This document shows positions 36,162-47,309 of a stretch of DNA of 64,000 bases, one piece after another. Location: the NCBI GenBank assembly GCA_030035585.1, contig CM057474.1, forward strand, positions 2,970,501 through 3,034,500. Direction: 5' to 3'. Below the pieces are notes generated by a model that saw only the letters and a program-made list of their open reading frames with translations, searched no databases and was not told where the DNA came from. Position numbers and translations under genes: made by a program. This DNA is from Dugong dugon. Taxonomy: Eukaryota; Chordata; Mammalia; Sirenia; Dugongidae. Within the stretch, counting starts at the first letter, position 1. Every line of letters starts with the position of its first letter.

Positions 36162-36371
36162 AACAAAAACCAGTTGCTATCAAGTCATTTTCCAACACAT
36201 GGTAGCCCCATGTATTTCAGAGCAGAATTTGCTTCATAGGGTTTTCAGTGGCTGACTTTTCAGAAGTAGATTACCAGGCCTTTTTTCTGAGGCACCTCTG
36301 GGTGCACTCAGACCTCCAGCCTTTCAGTTAGCAACCAAAGGAGTTAACTGTTTGTACCACCCAGGGACTCA
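36162..36371 (-). mobile_element. AfroSINE, diverged, with 9-bp target-site duplication
   Basis: Long-form minus-strand copy (GTTGCTATCAAGTCATTTTC; TTTGCTTCATAGGGTTTTCA; TACCACCCAGGGA). CTATCACAT lies at 36153-36161 and 36372-36380. Confidence 0.85.
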
Positions 36372-36399
36372 CTATCACATTTAAAAAAAAAAAAAAAAA

Positions 36400-36500
36400 T
36401 CCATTGCTATCGAGTCAGTTCCAACTCATAGCAACCCTATAGGACAGAGTAGAACTGCCCCGTAGGGCTTCCAAGGAGCAGCTGGTGGATTGGAACTGCC
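36400..36500 (-). mobile_element. AfroSINE, 5'-truncated
   Basis: Tail and body only (CCATTGCTATCGAGTCAGTT; CAAGGAGCAGCTGGTGGATT). The tRNA-like head is missing, and unrelated sequence follows. Confidence 0.88.
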
Positions 36501-36519
36501 TCATTAACATAACTGCCAC

Positions 36520-36680
36520 TAATCCCATCTCATCAACATCACAGAGATAGAATTCACAACACTTAGGAAAATCACATCAGATGACAAAATGGTGGACAAT
36601 CACACAATACTGGGACTCATGGCTTACCCAAATTGACACACATATTTTTGGGGGACACAATTCAGTCTGTGACAACCACT
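36520..36680. repeat. Second copy of the unassigned repeat seen at 15872-16398
   Basis: Shares the GACAATCACACAATAC and TTTTTGGGGGACACAATTCA blocks with 16290-16398. Confidence 0.5.
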
Positions 36681-36689
36681 GTTATAAAA

Positions 36690-37675
36690 CCTCAAGAAAA
36701 GGTTTATACACAGAAAGAAATAGTCTTTAATAGTTACGAGGGAGGGGAGGGGTGGAAAGGGAATAACACTAACTAGATAGTAGGTAAGTGGTAACTTTGG
36801 TGAAGGGTAAGACATTACACAGTACTGGGGAAGTCAGCACAACTTGACCAAGGCAAAGTCACAGAAGTTCCACAGACACATCAAAACTCACTGAGGGGTT
36901 GAGTTACTGGGGCTGAGGGCTAGGGGCTATGATCTCAGGGGACATCTAGCTTAATTGACATAACATGCTTTATAAAGAAAATGTTCTGTACCTGACTTAG
37001 GTGAGTAGCATCTGGGGTCTTGAAAGCCTGTGAGCGGCCATTTAAGATACATGTACTGGTCCCATCTCAGCTGGAGCAAAGGAGAATGAAGAAAACCAAA
37101 GGCACAAGGGAAAGATTAGTTGAAAGGACTAATGGATCACAACTGCCACAACCTCTGCCAGACTGAGCCCAGAACAACTAGATGATGCCTGGCTACGACC
37201 ATCAACTGCTCTGGCAGGGATCACACCAGAGGGTCCCAGACAGAGCAGGAGAAAAATGTGAAACAAAATTCAAATTCCCAAAAAAAAACCAGATTGCTGC
37301 TCTGCCACAGACTGGAGAAACCCCAAAAGTATGGCCATCGAACACCCTTTTAACTCAGTACTGAAGTCACTCCCGAGGTTCACCGTACAGCCAAAGATTA
37401 CACGGACCCATAAAACAATAATACACATAGCTCAACCATGTATACGAGACTAAATGGGTCCACCAGCCCAGGGACAAGGACGAGAAAGCCGGAGAGGACA
37501 GGAAAACTGGACAAATGGAAATGGGGAAGCCGAGGTCGAGAAGGGGAGAGTGTTGGCACGTCACAGGGTTGGCAACCAATGTTGCAAAACACTGTGTATT
37601 AATTGTTTAATGAGAAACAAATTTGCTCTGTACACCTTCACCTAAAGCACTAAAAAAAAAAGAAAAATCTATAGG
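36690..37675 (+). repeat. L1 3' UTR, sense, with A-rich tail
   Basis: Sequence of about 1 kb shared with 44440-45235 and, antisense, with 10915-11560. Shared blocks are GGGGACATCTAGCTTAATTG, GGAGCAAAGGAGAATGAAGA, AGAACAACTAGATGATGCC and GAGACTAAATGGGTCCACCA. Ends TTCACCTAAAGCACTAAAAAAAAAA. The overall form is that of a lineage-specific L1 3' UTR. Confidence 0.7.
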
Positions 37676-37689
37676 ACAAACAAATATTA

Positions 37690-37815
37690 ACACGTGAGGA
37701 ACATGCTTTGTAGTTCAATTATATACACAAGACTCAATGAGCACACCTGCCTAAAGCAAAGACAAGAAATCAGAAGGGGCAGGAAAACTGGATGAATAGA
37801 AATAGGGAAACCAGA
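37690..37815 (+). repeat. L1 3' UTR fragment, sense
   Basis: Repeats the last third of the element before it (AAGACTCAATGAGCACACCT; GGGGCAGGAAAACTGGATGA), then switches abruptly to antisense L1 ORF1 at about 37816. Confidence 0.6.
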
Positions 37816-38623
37816 GTGGAGTTTTGCTGGATATATACTTCTTGGCTGGCAGTTTTTTTCCTTCAAGGCTTTTTATATGTCATCCCATTCCCTTCCTGCC
37901 TGCATGGTTTCTGCTGAGTAGTCCAAGCTTATTCTTATTGACTCTCCTTTGTAGATGACTTTTCATTTATCCTTAACCGCTCTTAAACTTCTCTCTTTAT
38001 CTTTAATTGTGGCAAGTTTGATTATAATATGTCTTGGTGCCTTTCTTTTGTTATCTACCTTATGTGGGGTTTGATGAGCATCTGGGATAGATATCGTCAT
38101 CTATCACGATATCAGGGAAGTTTTCTGCCAACAAATCTTCAATTCTCTCTGTGTTTTCTGTTATCCCCCCTGTTCTGGTACTCCAGTCACTCATAGGTTA
38201 TTCCTCTTGATAGAGTCCCACATAATTCTTAGGGTTTCTTCATTTTTTTAAGTCCTTTTATCTGATTTTTCCTCAGATAAGTTGGTGTCAACTGCTTTAT
38301 CTTCAGTCTCACTAATTTGACTTCCATTGCCTCAATTCTGCTCCTATGACTTTCTATTGAGTTGTCTAATTCAGAAATTTTATTGTTAATCTTCTGGATT
38401 TCTGATTGCTGTCTCTCTATGGATTCTTGCAGCCTGTTAAATTTGTCATTATGCTTATCTCTAATCTTTTTAATTTCCTCTATTGAGTGTGTTCTGCGTT
38501 TTGCTTAATTTCCTTCCTAAGTTCTTGAAGAGTTCTGTATATTAATCTTTTGTATTCTGCCTCCAGTAATTCCAAGAAATTTTCCTCCTCTGGATTATTT
38601 TGGGAGCTTGCTGAAGCCATCAT
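37816..38623 (-). pseudogene. L1 ORF1 remnant, antisense
   Basis: Read on the minus strand from two in-frame ATG codons at 38623 and 38620, it starts MMASASSQNNPEEENFLELL, continues as a coiled-coil-rich stretch, then shows the ORF1 signatures GVPE, AENFPDI, RHIIIKLATIKDKE and SAETMQAGREWDDI, ending near YPAKLH. Several stops and frameshifts occur. ORF1 proteins are RNA-binding L1 subunits; this copy is dead. Confidence 0.75.
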
Positions 38624-40029
38624 GGATTGCCTGTTTATGTGATTTGATATTCACCATTGTCTCTGAGCCATCCATTAGTTGTTATATTTATTTATTTTAT
38701 GTTTTCTTACTGTGTCCTAGCTTCTTGTTTTGTTTTGATATGCCCAAATAGGCTGCTCGTATGAGCTACTTTGATTATTGGCACCTTTGAAGCTCTAACG
38801 TCCTGTCACCAAGTGGTTAGATCAGTTACTAGGTATGTGAGCTCAGGAGTCTGCCCACTCCTCCTATATGAATTCAGCTCAGGTGCCCAGGTAGATAGCT
38901 CCGAAGTGTGTGGTGTAGGCTCTTACCTACAGTCCTAGACAGGCATGAGTGATTGGTGTAGGCACAGGCATCTGGCTGCAGCAGAGGAACACACTCTGAT
39001 CAAGGCAGGGGGCTGACGGCCGCCCGTGAGTGTCCAGGAGGAAGGCATGTCCCTGTTCCCTAGAGCACATTGGTGGGTGGGTTTTGCAGCTAGACTATGA
39101 GCACCTAATGCTGTTGGCTGTAAGGACTTGGGGGTACCTCACATTCATGGGCCCCTATTGCAAGTGGCTAGGTGACGTGGGTGGAGTCACCAGTTCTCAG
39201 GCCCCTGATGTGGGTAGGTGAAGACCCTGCTTAGTGGGCAGAGCAGTGTCAAATGTCAAGAACCTGCCACTTCACAGCTGAAACAGTTGAAGTTAGACTT
39301 CTGGTATATACCCTGTTGCACTGCAGTAATGTGGGCCTACGCTGTTGAGATGGGCCCACACAAGTCTCTGCAGGGGGAAAGGCACTCAAAGTCTGTGGAT
39401 CCCTTATGCCTGTGCCTAGGCAAAGGAGCTGTGCCTACCCTGGATTTCTGGCTTATGGGAGCCAGCAGTTTATTTTTTCCCCTTTTTTCAAATTTGTTCT
39501 CTCCCCAAGGCAGGAAGAATGGCTCCGGGTGTGTGACAGATCCTACTTCCGGCCCAGGGGACTCAGCAATTGCTAAAGCTGGTCCGGGACCCAGTGCAGA
39601 GTAGGGAGTGGGGAGGTAAATGGGAGAGAGGTTTTTCCATAAGGGAGGTGTTTTTGATCCACGTGGTAGGCCATAGGCAATTACTTATCTTTCGCCGGAT
39701 GAAGGGCTGCTTCTCACTGGTTCTCCGTGGCCGTGTAGACTCTCTGGTGCTGGGTCCCTCCTCCCATGCACCACTGCTTGCCTGCCTCACCGCTAACCCC
39801 TGAGCTGATCAGGCCTGAAGGGCTCAGGCTCTTGCCAGGTCAGGTCTGGCAACTCCTTGCTGCTTCTGAACCATCTCTCCCTCCCTCTGCCACTAAGTCT
39901 GGTTCCTCAACTCTGCCTTTGATGTTCAGGGCTCCCAGATTGCCATATATAATTGAATCACTTGTGTTTTCGGGTCTTTGTTGTAAGAGGGTCCGCCAGA
40001 AGTGTCTGACTACTCCACCGTCTTGGCCT
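38624..40029 (-). repeat. L1 5' UTR, antisense
   Basis: Follows ORF1 upstream for 1.4 kb and ends with the complement of a typical L1 start, GGCCAAGACGGTGGAGTAGT, at 40028. GC-richer than the surroundings. A second copy of its outer half is at 41005-41735. Confidence 0.7.
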
Positions 40030-40734
40030 CACCCAGTTGGAAATCTCAATTTTCTGCTTCTACAGTCTTTCCAGTACATCTAATGATGCCTACAAATTGT
40101 TTTATAAACACTTAAAGTTAAAATGGAATTCAGTGTAAGTGCATGAAAGAAATAGGAATATTACTTCAGGGCACAAAGAAATAGGGAAATTGTTAAAGAA
40201 AGTTGATTTATTTGTGATCAGATATCAAATTCCCTTAAACTTCTTCTTGGAAACATTTTTCTTTTGGCTCATTCTTACCTTTCAAATATGTCAGAGGAAT
40301 AATATTGATTTAGTGTCCCATCAAAGCATAAAAAGCTGATACGGGAGCCACTTCCTAAATGTATTTTCAAGGTACAAACTGGTCACCATGACTAAACATA
40401 AAGTGTGTCTTTGGAGTTTCACACTGAAATTTTTTTGAAAGTAAACATTATTTGAGTAACTTTATTCTACTCTTTTTTCACTACTTATGCCAAAGAAGGG
40501 AACACATTCTAAGGAAGTTAATTGAATTTTGTGATGTATAACTAAGAAGTTCTTTCTGTTCAACCAATTTAACTGTATTTGCTGAAATTCCTGCTCACAT
40601 CCATGGAGTTTCTGGAAAAATGATAGCAACAAAAACATAATCTATGCTGGTCTTAAATTCTGTCTACAGAAAGATCTCAGAAACATCTTTGGCATGGCTT
40701 TAAATTACCCAACACTTTGTAATCTGTATACATT

Positions 40735-40830
40735 CATGTGTTTAATCAGCAAATATTATTGACCACCTACTATGTGGTATGGCATGTGGTTGGCATGTGC
40801 TGTGTGTACAGCAATGAACAAGGCCCTTCA
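40735..40830 (-). repeat. L2-like 3' end, antisense
   Basis: AATCAGCAAATATTATTGAC, then CTACTATGTGGTATGGCATG: complement of an L2 terminus. Confidence 0.45.
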
Positions 40831-41004
40831 TGACCCAGCTACTTCTCCAGTCTCCTCTACCAACCAAAGCCCACCATGATCCCTAAGCTCCAGACTTGCT
40901 TTGTCCCAGCTCTGCATGTGATATTCCCACTGGAGTGCCCAGAAGGTTAGTTAGGCCTATAGCATCTTGTACATTCCTCTAGTAGAGCACTTACCACCTT
41001 GGGT

Positions 41005-41735
41005 GATACAGTAAAGTTAGGCTTCAGGTATATACCCTGTCGTGCTGTGGTAATGAGGGCCTACACTGTTGAAATGGGCCCACACAGGTCTATGCACAGG
41101 TCGAAGTCCATGTGCCTAGGCAAAGGAGCTGTGCCTACCCTGAGTTCCCAGCTTAGGGGAACTGGCAGATTATTTTTTCCCTGTTTGTTAATTTGTTCCC
41201 TCTCCAAGGTCGGGAGTATGGCTCAGGGCGCATGATGGGTCCTACTTCCAGCACAGGGGACAAGGCCATCATTGAAGCCAGCCCAGATAGTGCAGAGTGG
41301 GGAGGGGTCAGGGAAATGGGAAAGAGGTTCTTCCCAAACGAGGTGTTTTTTGATCCGCACAGTAGGTTAAATGCTTGTACTTATCTTTTGCCAATTGAAC
41401 ACCGCTTTTCACTAGCTCTGGAGGCCCAAGCAGACGTTCCGCCACTGGGCCTCTCCCGAAGAAGAAAACGCATCTCAGTGCTACTGCCAGCCTCACCGCA
41501 CACAACAGCCTATCTGGCCCATGGGGCACCGGCTCCCGCCAGGTCATGTCTGACAACACCTCACTACTTCTGAACCATCTCGCCCTCCCCCAGCCACTCA
41601 GCCCGTTTCCTCAACTTTGCCTTTGATGTTCAGGGCTCCTAGATTGTCATATATAATCGATTCACTTTTTTTTTTGGGTCTTTGTTGCAAGAGGGACCAC
41701 TGGAAGCATCTGACTACTCTGTCATCTTGGCCCTG
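41005..41735 (-). repeat. L1 5' UTR, antisense, second copy
   Basis: Parallels 39290-40029 block by block (GTATATACCCTGT; GGGCCCACACAGGTCTATGC; TTTGATGTTCAGGGCTCC) and ends at the complement of GGCCAAGATGACAGAGTAGT. No ORF1 follows it. Confidence 0.68.
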
Positions 41736-41737
41736 CC

Positions 41738-41930
41738 CCATCAAGTCAGTTTCAACTCATGGCAACCCCATATGTTACAAAGTAGACCTCAGTTTCATAG
41801 GGTTTTCTTGACTGTAATCTTTTACAGAATTAGATCACCAGGCCTTTCTTCCATGGTGACACTGGGTGGGTTCGAACCACCAATCTTTTAGTAGTTGAGT
41901 GCAAATTGTTTGCAACACCCAAGGACATTT
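41738..41930 (-). mobile_element. AfroSINE, diverged long form
   Basis: CATCAAGTCAGTTTCAACTC, TCATAGGGTTTTCTTGACTG, then GGGTGGGTTCGAACCACC (B box complement). Lies directly against the L1 5' end. Confidence 0.78.
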
Positions 41931-42074
41931 ATTGTTATTATCATGTCATAATGCCTGGCATATACACAGCAGGAGCTCAGTAGATATTTGTTGCATATGA
42001 ATGGACTGTGACCAATCTTGTAAATGACATTGGAAAACAAGGTATTTGGGGATTCTTAGCCCCAAGTCACATGC

Positions 42075-42235
42075 TGTTGTTGTTAGGTGCTGTCAAGTCA
42101 GTTCTGACTCATAGCGACCCTATAGGACAGAGTAGAGCTGCTGCATAGAGTTTCCAAGGAGCAGCTGGTGGATTCAAACTGCCAACCTTTTGGTTAGCAG
42201 CTGTAGCTCTTAACCACTGCGCCACCAGGACTCCA
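42075..42235 (-). mobile_element. AfroSINE with RTE-type tail
   Basis: The body and head are AfroSINE (CTTTTGGTTAGCAGCTGTAG; CACTGCGCCACCAGGACTCC), but the terminus reads TTGTTGTTAGGTGCTGTCAA, the complement of the RTE end (GGCACCTAACAACAAC), instead of the common GTTTGGTTTT tail. Confidence 0.9.
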
Positions 42236-42439
42236 TAAACTACTCATAAGTAACATGGACCTAGGCGCTCTCATAACTAGAAGTAACTAATCCAAAGTGA
42301 CCTTCAGGGCGCAGACCCCTTACATACATACCTATACCTATCATTCCTACAAAGCAACTGCAACCACTTGTAGTGGTTGTAAGGCAGGCAGTTTACAGAC
42401 AGACTCTACCATACTAGATTCAAATCCTAGAATGTTTAT

Positions 42440-42612
42440 GCCTGGAAGAGCCCTTCAAGTCTTCTGCTACAAACCTCCCCCGCCCCTTGTTTTACAGATA
42501 AAACCTCTAAACCAGAGAGGTTACATAAACTTCTCAGCCTACAGGCAATGAGTGAGTGATAGAGCAAAATGGAGAACAAGGTTCTTTGGCTCCCAGCCTA
42601 ATGCTCCTTTAT
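42440..42612 (+). repeat. MIR-like SINE
   Basis: TTGTTTTACAGATAAAACCT, AACCAGAGAGGTTACATAAA and a TGAGTGATAGAGCAAAATGG block follow the MIR core loosely. Confidence 0.45.
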
Positions 42613-43628
42613 TTCATTGTGAATCTCTCCTGCCTTGGGTTATATGAGCAAAGATTTCATAAATGATAAATCATAGGCAATATCTGTGAAGTATACCTTT
42701 AGTACAGCCAGTGGAGGGATAGTTCTCAACCTTGTCCCTCATTCTGGGTTCCAGTTCTATCTCTTGGGCTTAGCTTGACAAAGAGGATTAGTGAAGAAGG
42801 GTCAAGAGTCACATTTTAATACCATCAACCCAGGATCAACAACCTCCAGCTTGAGGAAGCTGCAGGCATCATACCTATCTTCCTGAAATCCTTGAAATGT
42901 GTTGCCGGTTTCAATTCCATTGGTGAACACACAGGCCCCACAACCTCTGGATGAAGAATTATCCTAATTCAACTGGAATCAGCTCTGTCTCCCTAAGTGT
43001 TATAGCTGTTCAGTAGGCTCTGGGATGGTTTGGAGCAAGGCCTGAAATCAGCAGAGTAAAATGTCCATTTAGTGTGGAAACTTCCTCAGACACAGAAAGA
43101 AGGTGGGACAAAACAAAAACTCACATCCTCCTTTGAAAAAATCATAGCCCCTTATAAGAAGGTCTCACCCCTTTCACCTCCACTTCTGTCCCCAGAATCT
43201 ACACTTGATTCCAACACTGGTTCCTGACGAAGGCTCACAGCCTCTACTTTTGAGATTCAGAAGCAGCGGGGCTAAACCAAATGCTCTTCGTCTTCTCTGT
43301 GCTAGAACTTGGGAGAAGGTTGAAGTATCCAATCCATTCATTGCCCTATGGGGAATACGTGGTCTCAAGTGAATACTTTGAAAGAACCCAATAGCCACAG
43401 ACACAGATGCACACCACAGGTAGCCCATGCTTCTATTTGTAAATGAATCTTGACCTAGGAGCTATTTCCTTTCCCTAGACATGGCAAGCAGCAAGCTGAA
43501 CTTTCTGCCCTCTTTTCAATCTGCAGATATTCCTTCCAATTCAGGGCAGGACAGACCTCCAATATTCACAATAGTGTTCAAAGGTTACGATAGTTTAATA
43601 TGGATAAATAAGCTGTAGGGAAGGTTTA

Positions 43629-43821
43629 ACCCATTATCGTCAGGTCAATTCTGACCCACAGTGACCCTATAGGACAGAGTAGAACTGCCCCATAGGGTTT
43701 CTGAGGCTGTGATCTTTACGGAAGCAGACTGCCACATCTTTCTCCCGTGGAGCAGCTGGTGGGTTCGAACCCCCGACCTTTTAGTAGCAGCTGAGCACTT
43801 AACCACTGTGCAACCAGGGCT
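43629..43821 (-). mobile_element. AfroSINE, left arm of a head-to-head compound
   Basis: Long-form minus-strand copy (CCATTATCGTCAGGTCAATT to CACTGTGCAACCAGGGC). Its 3' end touches the left 12-bp duplication AGGGAAGGTTTA (43617-43628). Its 5' end is fused to the RTE at 43820, sharing CT. Confidence 0.93.
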
Positions 43822-44420
43822 GTATGCTCAGCAGATAATCCAAGAAACTGGACTATATGAAGAAGGATGTGGCGTAAGGACTGGAGGAAGATCGATTAAC
43901 AACCTACGATATGCGGATGACACAATCTTGCTTGCTGAAAGTGAAGAGGACTTGAAGAACTTACTGATGAAGATCAAACACCACAGCCTTCAGTATGGAT
44001 TACACCTCAACATAAAGAAAACAAAAATCCTCACAACTGGACCAATAAGCATCATCATGATAAATGGAGAAAAGATTGAAGTTGTCAAGAATTTCATTTT
44101 ACTTGGATCCACAATCAATGCATATTGAAGCAGCAGTCAAGAAATCAAACGACGTATTGCACTGGGAAAATCTGCTGCAAAAGATCTCTTTAAAGTGTTA
44201 AAAAGCAAAGATATTGTCTTGAGGACTAAGGTGCATCTGACCCAAACCATGGTATTTTCAGTATCCTCATATGCATGTGAAAGCTGGACAGTGAATAAGG
44301 AAGACCGAAGAATTGATGCATTTGAATTATGGTGTTGGAGAAAATGTTGAATATACCATGGACTGCAAGAAGAATGAACAAATCTGTCTTGGAAAAAGTA
44401 CAGTAAGAATGCTCCTTAGA
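43820..44420 (+). mobile_element. RTE LINE, right arm of the compound, first part
   Basis: 5'-truncated RTE starting CTGTATGCTCAGCAGATAAT, equal to about 14802 in the full copy. A frame keeps the reverse transcriptase motif [19 protein letters not shown]. Closely similar to 14880-15060, so fairly young. Interrupted at 44420 by the insertion that follows and resumed at 46021. Confidence 0.95.
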
Positions 44421-46020
44421 TTCCTGAATACAACCAAACACTTTGAGGGACAGAGCAGGGGCGGGAGCCTGTGGACCATGATTTCAGGGGACATCTAGGT
44501 CAATTGGCATAACTAAGTTTATTAAGAAAATGTTCTGCATCCCACTTTGGTGAGTTGCGTCTGGGTCTTAAAAGCTAGCGAGCAGCTATCTAACATGCAT
44601 CAATTGGTCCCAACCCACCCGGAGCAAAGGAGAATGAATAACACCAAAGACACAAGGAAAGTATTAGCCCAAGAGACAGAAAGGGCCACGTAAACCAGAG
44701 ACTTCATCAGCCTGAGACCAGAAGAACTAGATGGTGCCCAGCTGCCACCAAGGACTGCCCTGACAGGGAACACAACAGACAGTCCCTAACGGAATAGGAG
44801 AAAAGGGCGGTGCAGAACTCAAATTCTAGTAAAAAGCCAGACTTAATGGTATGATTGAGGCTGGAGAGACCCCAGAAGACATGGCCCCCAGACTCTCTGT
44901 TAGCCCAAAACTAAAACCATTCCTGATGTCAACTCTTTGGACAAAGATTAGACTCGACTATGGGACATAAAATGATTCTCATAAGGAGTGTTCTTTTTAG
45001 CTCAAGTAGATACATGAGACTAAATGGGCAGCTCCAGTTCGGAGGTGCGATGAGAAGGCAGAGAGGGTCAGGAGCTGGTTGAATGGACACGGGAGATCAG
45101 GGGTGGAAAGGAGGAGTGTGCCGTCACAGTATAGGGAGAGCAACTAGGGTCACGTATCAATGTGGGTATAAATTTTTGTATGAGAGACTAACTTGAACTG
45201 TAAACTTTCACTTAAAGCGTAACAATAAAGAAAAGAAAGACAACATATACAACAGACAAGGGGTTCATTTCCATAATATATAAAGGCTCTTAAAGTCAAA
45301 AACAAAACACCTCAGAGAAATGAGCAGCATTTTGGAATAGGCAACTCCAGTGCGATGGATCACTTTTATATGGCCTTTCGTCACTATGAGTCAGAATCAA
45401 CTTGATGGCAACGGATTGCCATGGTCTTGTAATTCCCATCAAATAATTGAGTGGGGCTATGCACATAAGGTGCTTATGAACCACCAAGGGGGTTGGACAG
45501 TTTGCTAATAATGCAGATAGATACATGGCAGCCATGTGAGGGTGGGACTATGCAAGTAAGGTATATGGAACCCTAACAGGTTTGCCATCCCCCTAAACTG
45601 CTTAAAGGGAGACACAGAGAAAGGGAGGAGCTGTAACGTGGAAGGCAGTGAGAGACAGCAGCAGCAGAGCCAGGAGATTGGCACAAGATGGCACAGTGGG
45701 CTTCCCACCACACAGAGCAAGGTGGTTACAGTGGGTGTACTGACCCACAGAGCGAGACAGCTGAGCGCCTTTGGGCTGAGGCTCACTGGCAGAGTGGGGT
45801 GCCTCCAGGCACTTACTGGCAGAGCTAAAGGGCTTTGTAACACTTGCCCAAGCAGGGCAGAGGCCGGGTCAAGGGGCCGAGGGGCTGAGGGACTGAACAC
45901 CAGAGAGAGGCCAATCTGTGGACACAGCTGAGAAGAGGCTGTCCTGATTGAAGAATTGTATCCTGAATTGTGTAACTTGTTACTTCTCTAATAAATCCCA
46001 TAACTTAAAACAAAAAAAAC
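44421..46020 (+). mobile_element. L1-headed 1.6-kb insertion with 3' flank, inside the RTE
   Basis: Flanked by AGAATGCTCCTTAGA (44406-44420) and AGAATACTCCTTATA (46021-46035). Positions 44440-45235 match the L1 3' UTR at 36690, with AATAAA at 45224-45229. The insertion does not stop there. It runs on through a short sense L1 ORF2 piece (45241-45330), an AfroSINE 3' piece (about 45365-45420) and an LTR-like segment to a second AATAAA (45990-45995) and an A-rich end (46007-46019). Confidence 0.75.
45430..46005 (+). repeat. LTR-like segment within the 1.6-kb insertion
   Basis: GC-richer block that ends ACTTCTCTAATAAATCCCAT, resembling the polyadenylation end of an LTR. Near its start, two similar units occur (GGGGCTATGCACATAAGGTG and GGGACTATGCAAGTAAGGTA). 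No gag, pol or env is present. Its family is not recognised. Confidence 0.35.
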
Positions 46021-46299
46021 AGAATACTCCTTATAAGTGAGGATGGCAAGACTTCATCTCACATGTTTTGGACATAGTGTCAGGAGAAACCAGTTCCTGA
46101 AGAAGGTCATCATGCTTGGTAAAGTAGAGGATCAGTGAAAAAGAGGAAGACCCTTAATGAGATGGCACAGTGGCTGCAACAATGGGCTCCAGCATAGCAA
46201 CGGTTGTGAGGATGGCGCAGGACCTGGCAATGTTTTGTTCTGCTGTACATAGGGTCGCTATGAGTCAGGACCGACTCGATGGCACCTAACAACAACAAC
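46021..46299 (+). mobile_element. RTE LINE, right arm, second part
   Basis: Continues the RTE from AGAATACTCCTTATAAGTGA to its terminus TCGATGGCACCTAACAACAA, which touches the right 12-bp duplication at 46300-46311. Confidence 0.93.
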
Positions 46300-46794
46300 A
46301 GGGAAGGTTTATTTCTCTTTGTCACAAGCAATACAAGTAAGAAGTTAAATGAGCACCATGAGTAAATGGTTGAGTTAGAACTTGTAGACTATTATTTTAA
46401 ACTTCTTTTGTGTTATCCAGACGACCCAGCTGGAAAATTGAGCCTTTCCCTCAATGGAACTTTCTTTAGTGCAAGTTTCTCTCATAGCACTGATATTACT
46501 TCATTACACTTACTTGTTTATATAATTCCTTTTACTCAACTCTAATAAGACAGCAGGCCTTATTTTTTACAATTGCATGTCCACTATCTAATATGATAGT
46601 AAGAGTTTAAAAAATGAATCTTGCATAATCATGTTTAATTAGGCTTCTGAGAGTTACTGTGCAGGTTACTTAGCTACTTCAGTTATTAACAAGAAATAAA
46701 TCTTACGTCTTGTCTCCATGTTCATGTAAAATCAAAATATTGAACAGAATCATGCCCTCATGAACAAACTACAACAGTCTGTTTAAGCTTCCTT

Positions 46795-47285
46795 GCTCAT
46801 GGTAAGCAGAATAATGACCTCCCAGAGATGTCCATGTCCTAATCCCCAGAATCTGTAAATACACTGCCTTGCATGGCAGAGGGGATTTTGCAAATGTGTG
46901 AAGTTAAGGACCCTGAGATGGGAAGATGGTTCTGCATTGTCTGGATGGGCCCCATCTAATCAAATGGGTCCTTAAATGCAGAGGACATTTCCTGGCACAG
47001 TCAGAGAAAGATTTGACAATGGAAGAAGAGTCCAAGACGGCAGCACTGCTGGCTCTGAAGCTGGGAGAAGGGGGCTAGGAGCCACGGAATGCAGGTGGCC
47101 TCTAGAAGCTGGAGAAGCCAAGGAAACACTCTCCCCTGGGGAACACAGGCCTACCAACTTAGCTCAGTGAGTCCTCTGTTGGACTTCGGTCCTACAGAAC
47201 TGTAAGATAATAAACTGGTGTCAGTTGAAGCCACTAAATTTGTGTGATTTGTTAAGACAGTAATAGAAAACTAATATACAGCCCA
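46795..47285 (+). mobile_element. MLT1-type (ERVL-MaLR) solo LTR
   Basis: Well-preserved order: GTAAGCAGAATAATGACCTC, TCCATGTCCTAATCCCCAGA, GGCCCCATCTAATCAAATGG, GGCCTCTAGAAGCTGGAGAA, CTGTAAGATAATAAACTGGT, GAAAACTAATATA. No internal retroviral genes. Confidence 0.85.
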
Positions 47286-47309
47286 ATTCCTCCACCGTCA
47301 CTGAGAAGC

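Noticed and set aside
39030..40083. Several long open frames of 63-128 residues
   Set aside because: They lie in the GC-richer L1 5' UTR, are on the strand opposite to L1, and similar frames recur at the second 5' UTR copy (40999-41573).
45505..45931. 131- and 97-residue open frames on opposite strands
   Set aside because: Within the LTR-like segment of the 1.6-kb insertion; low-complexity Leu/Pro/Ser composition and no family resemblance.
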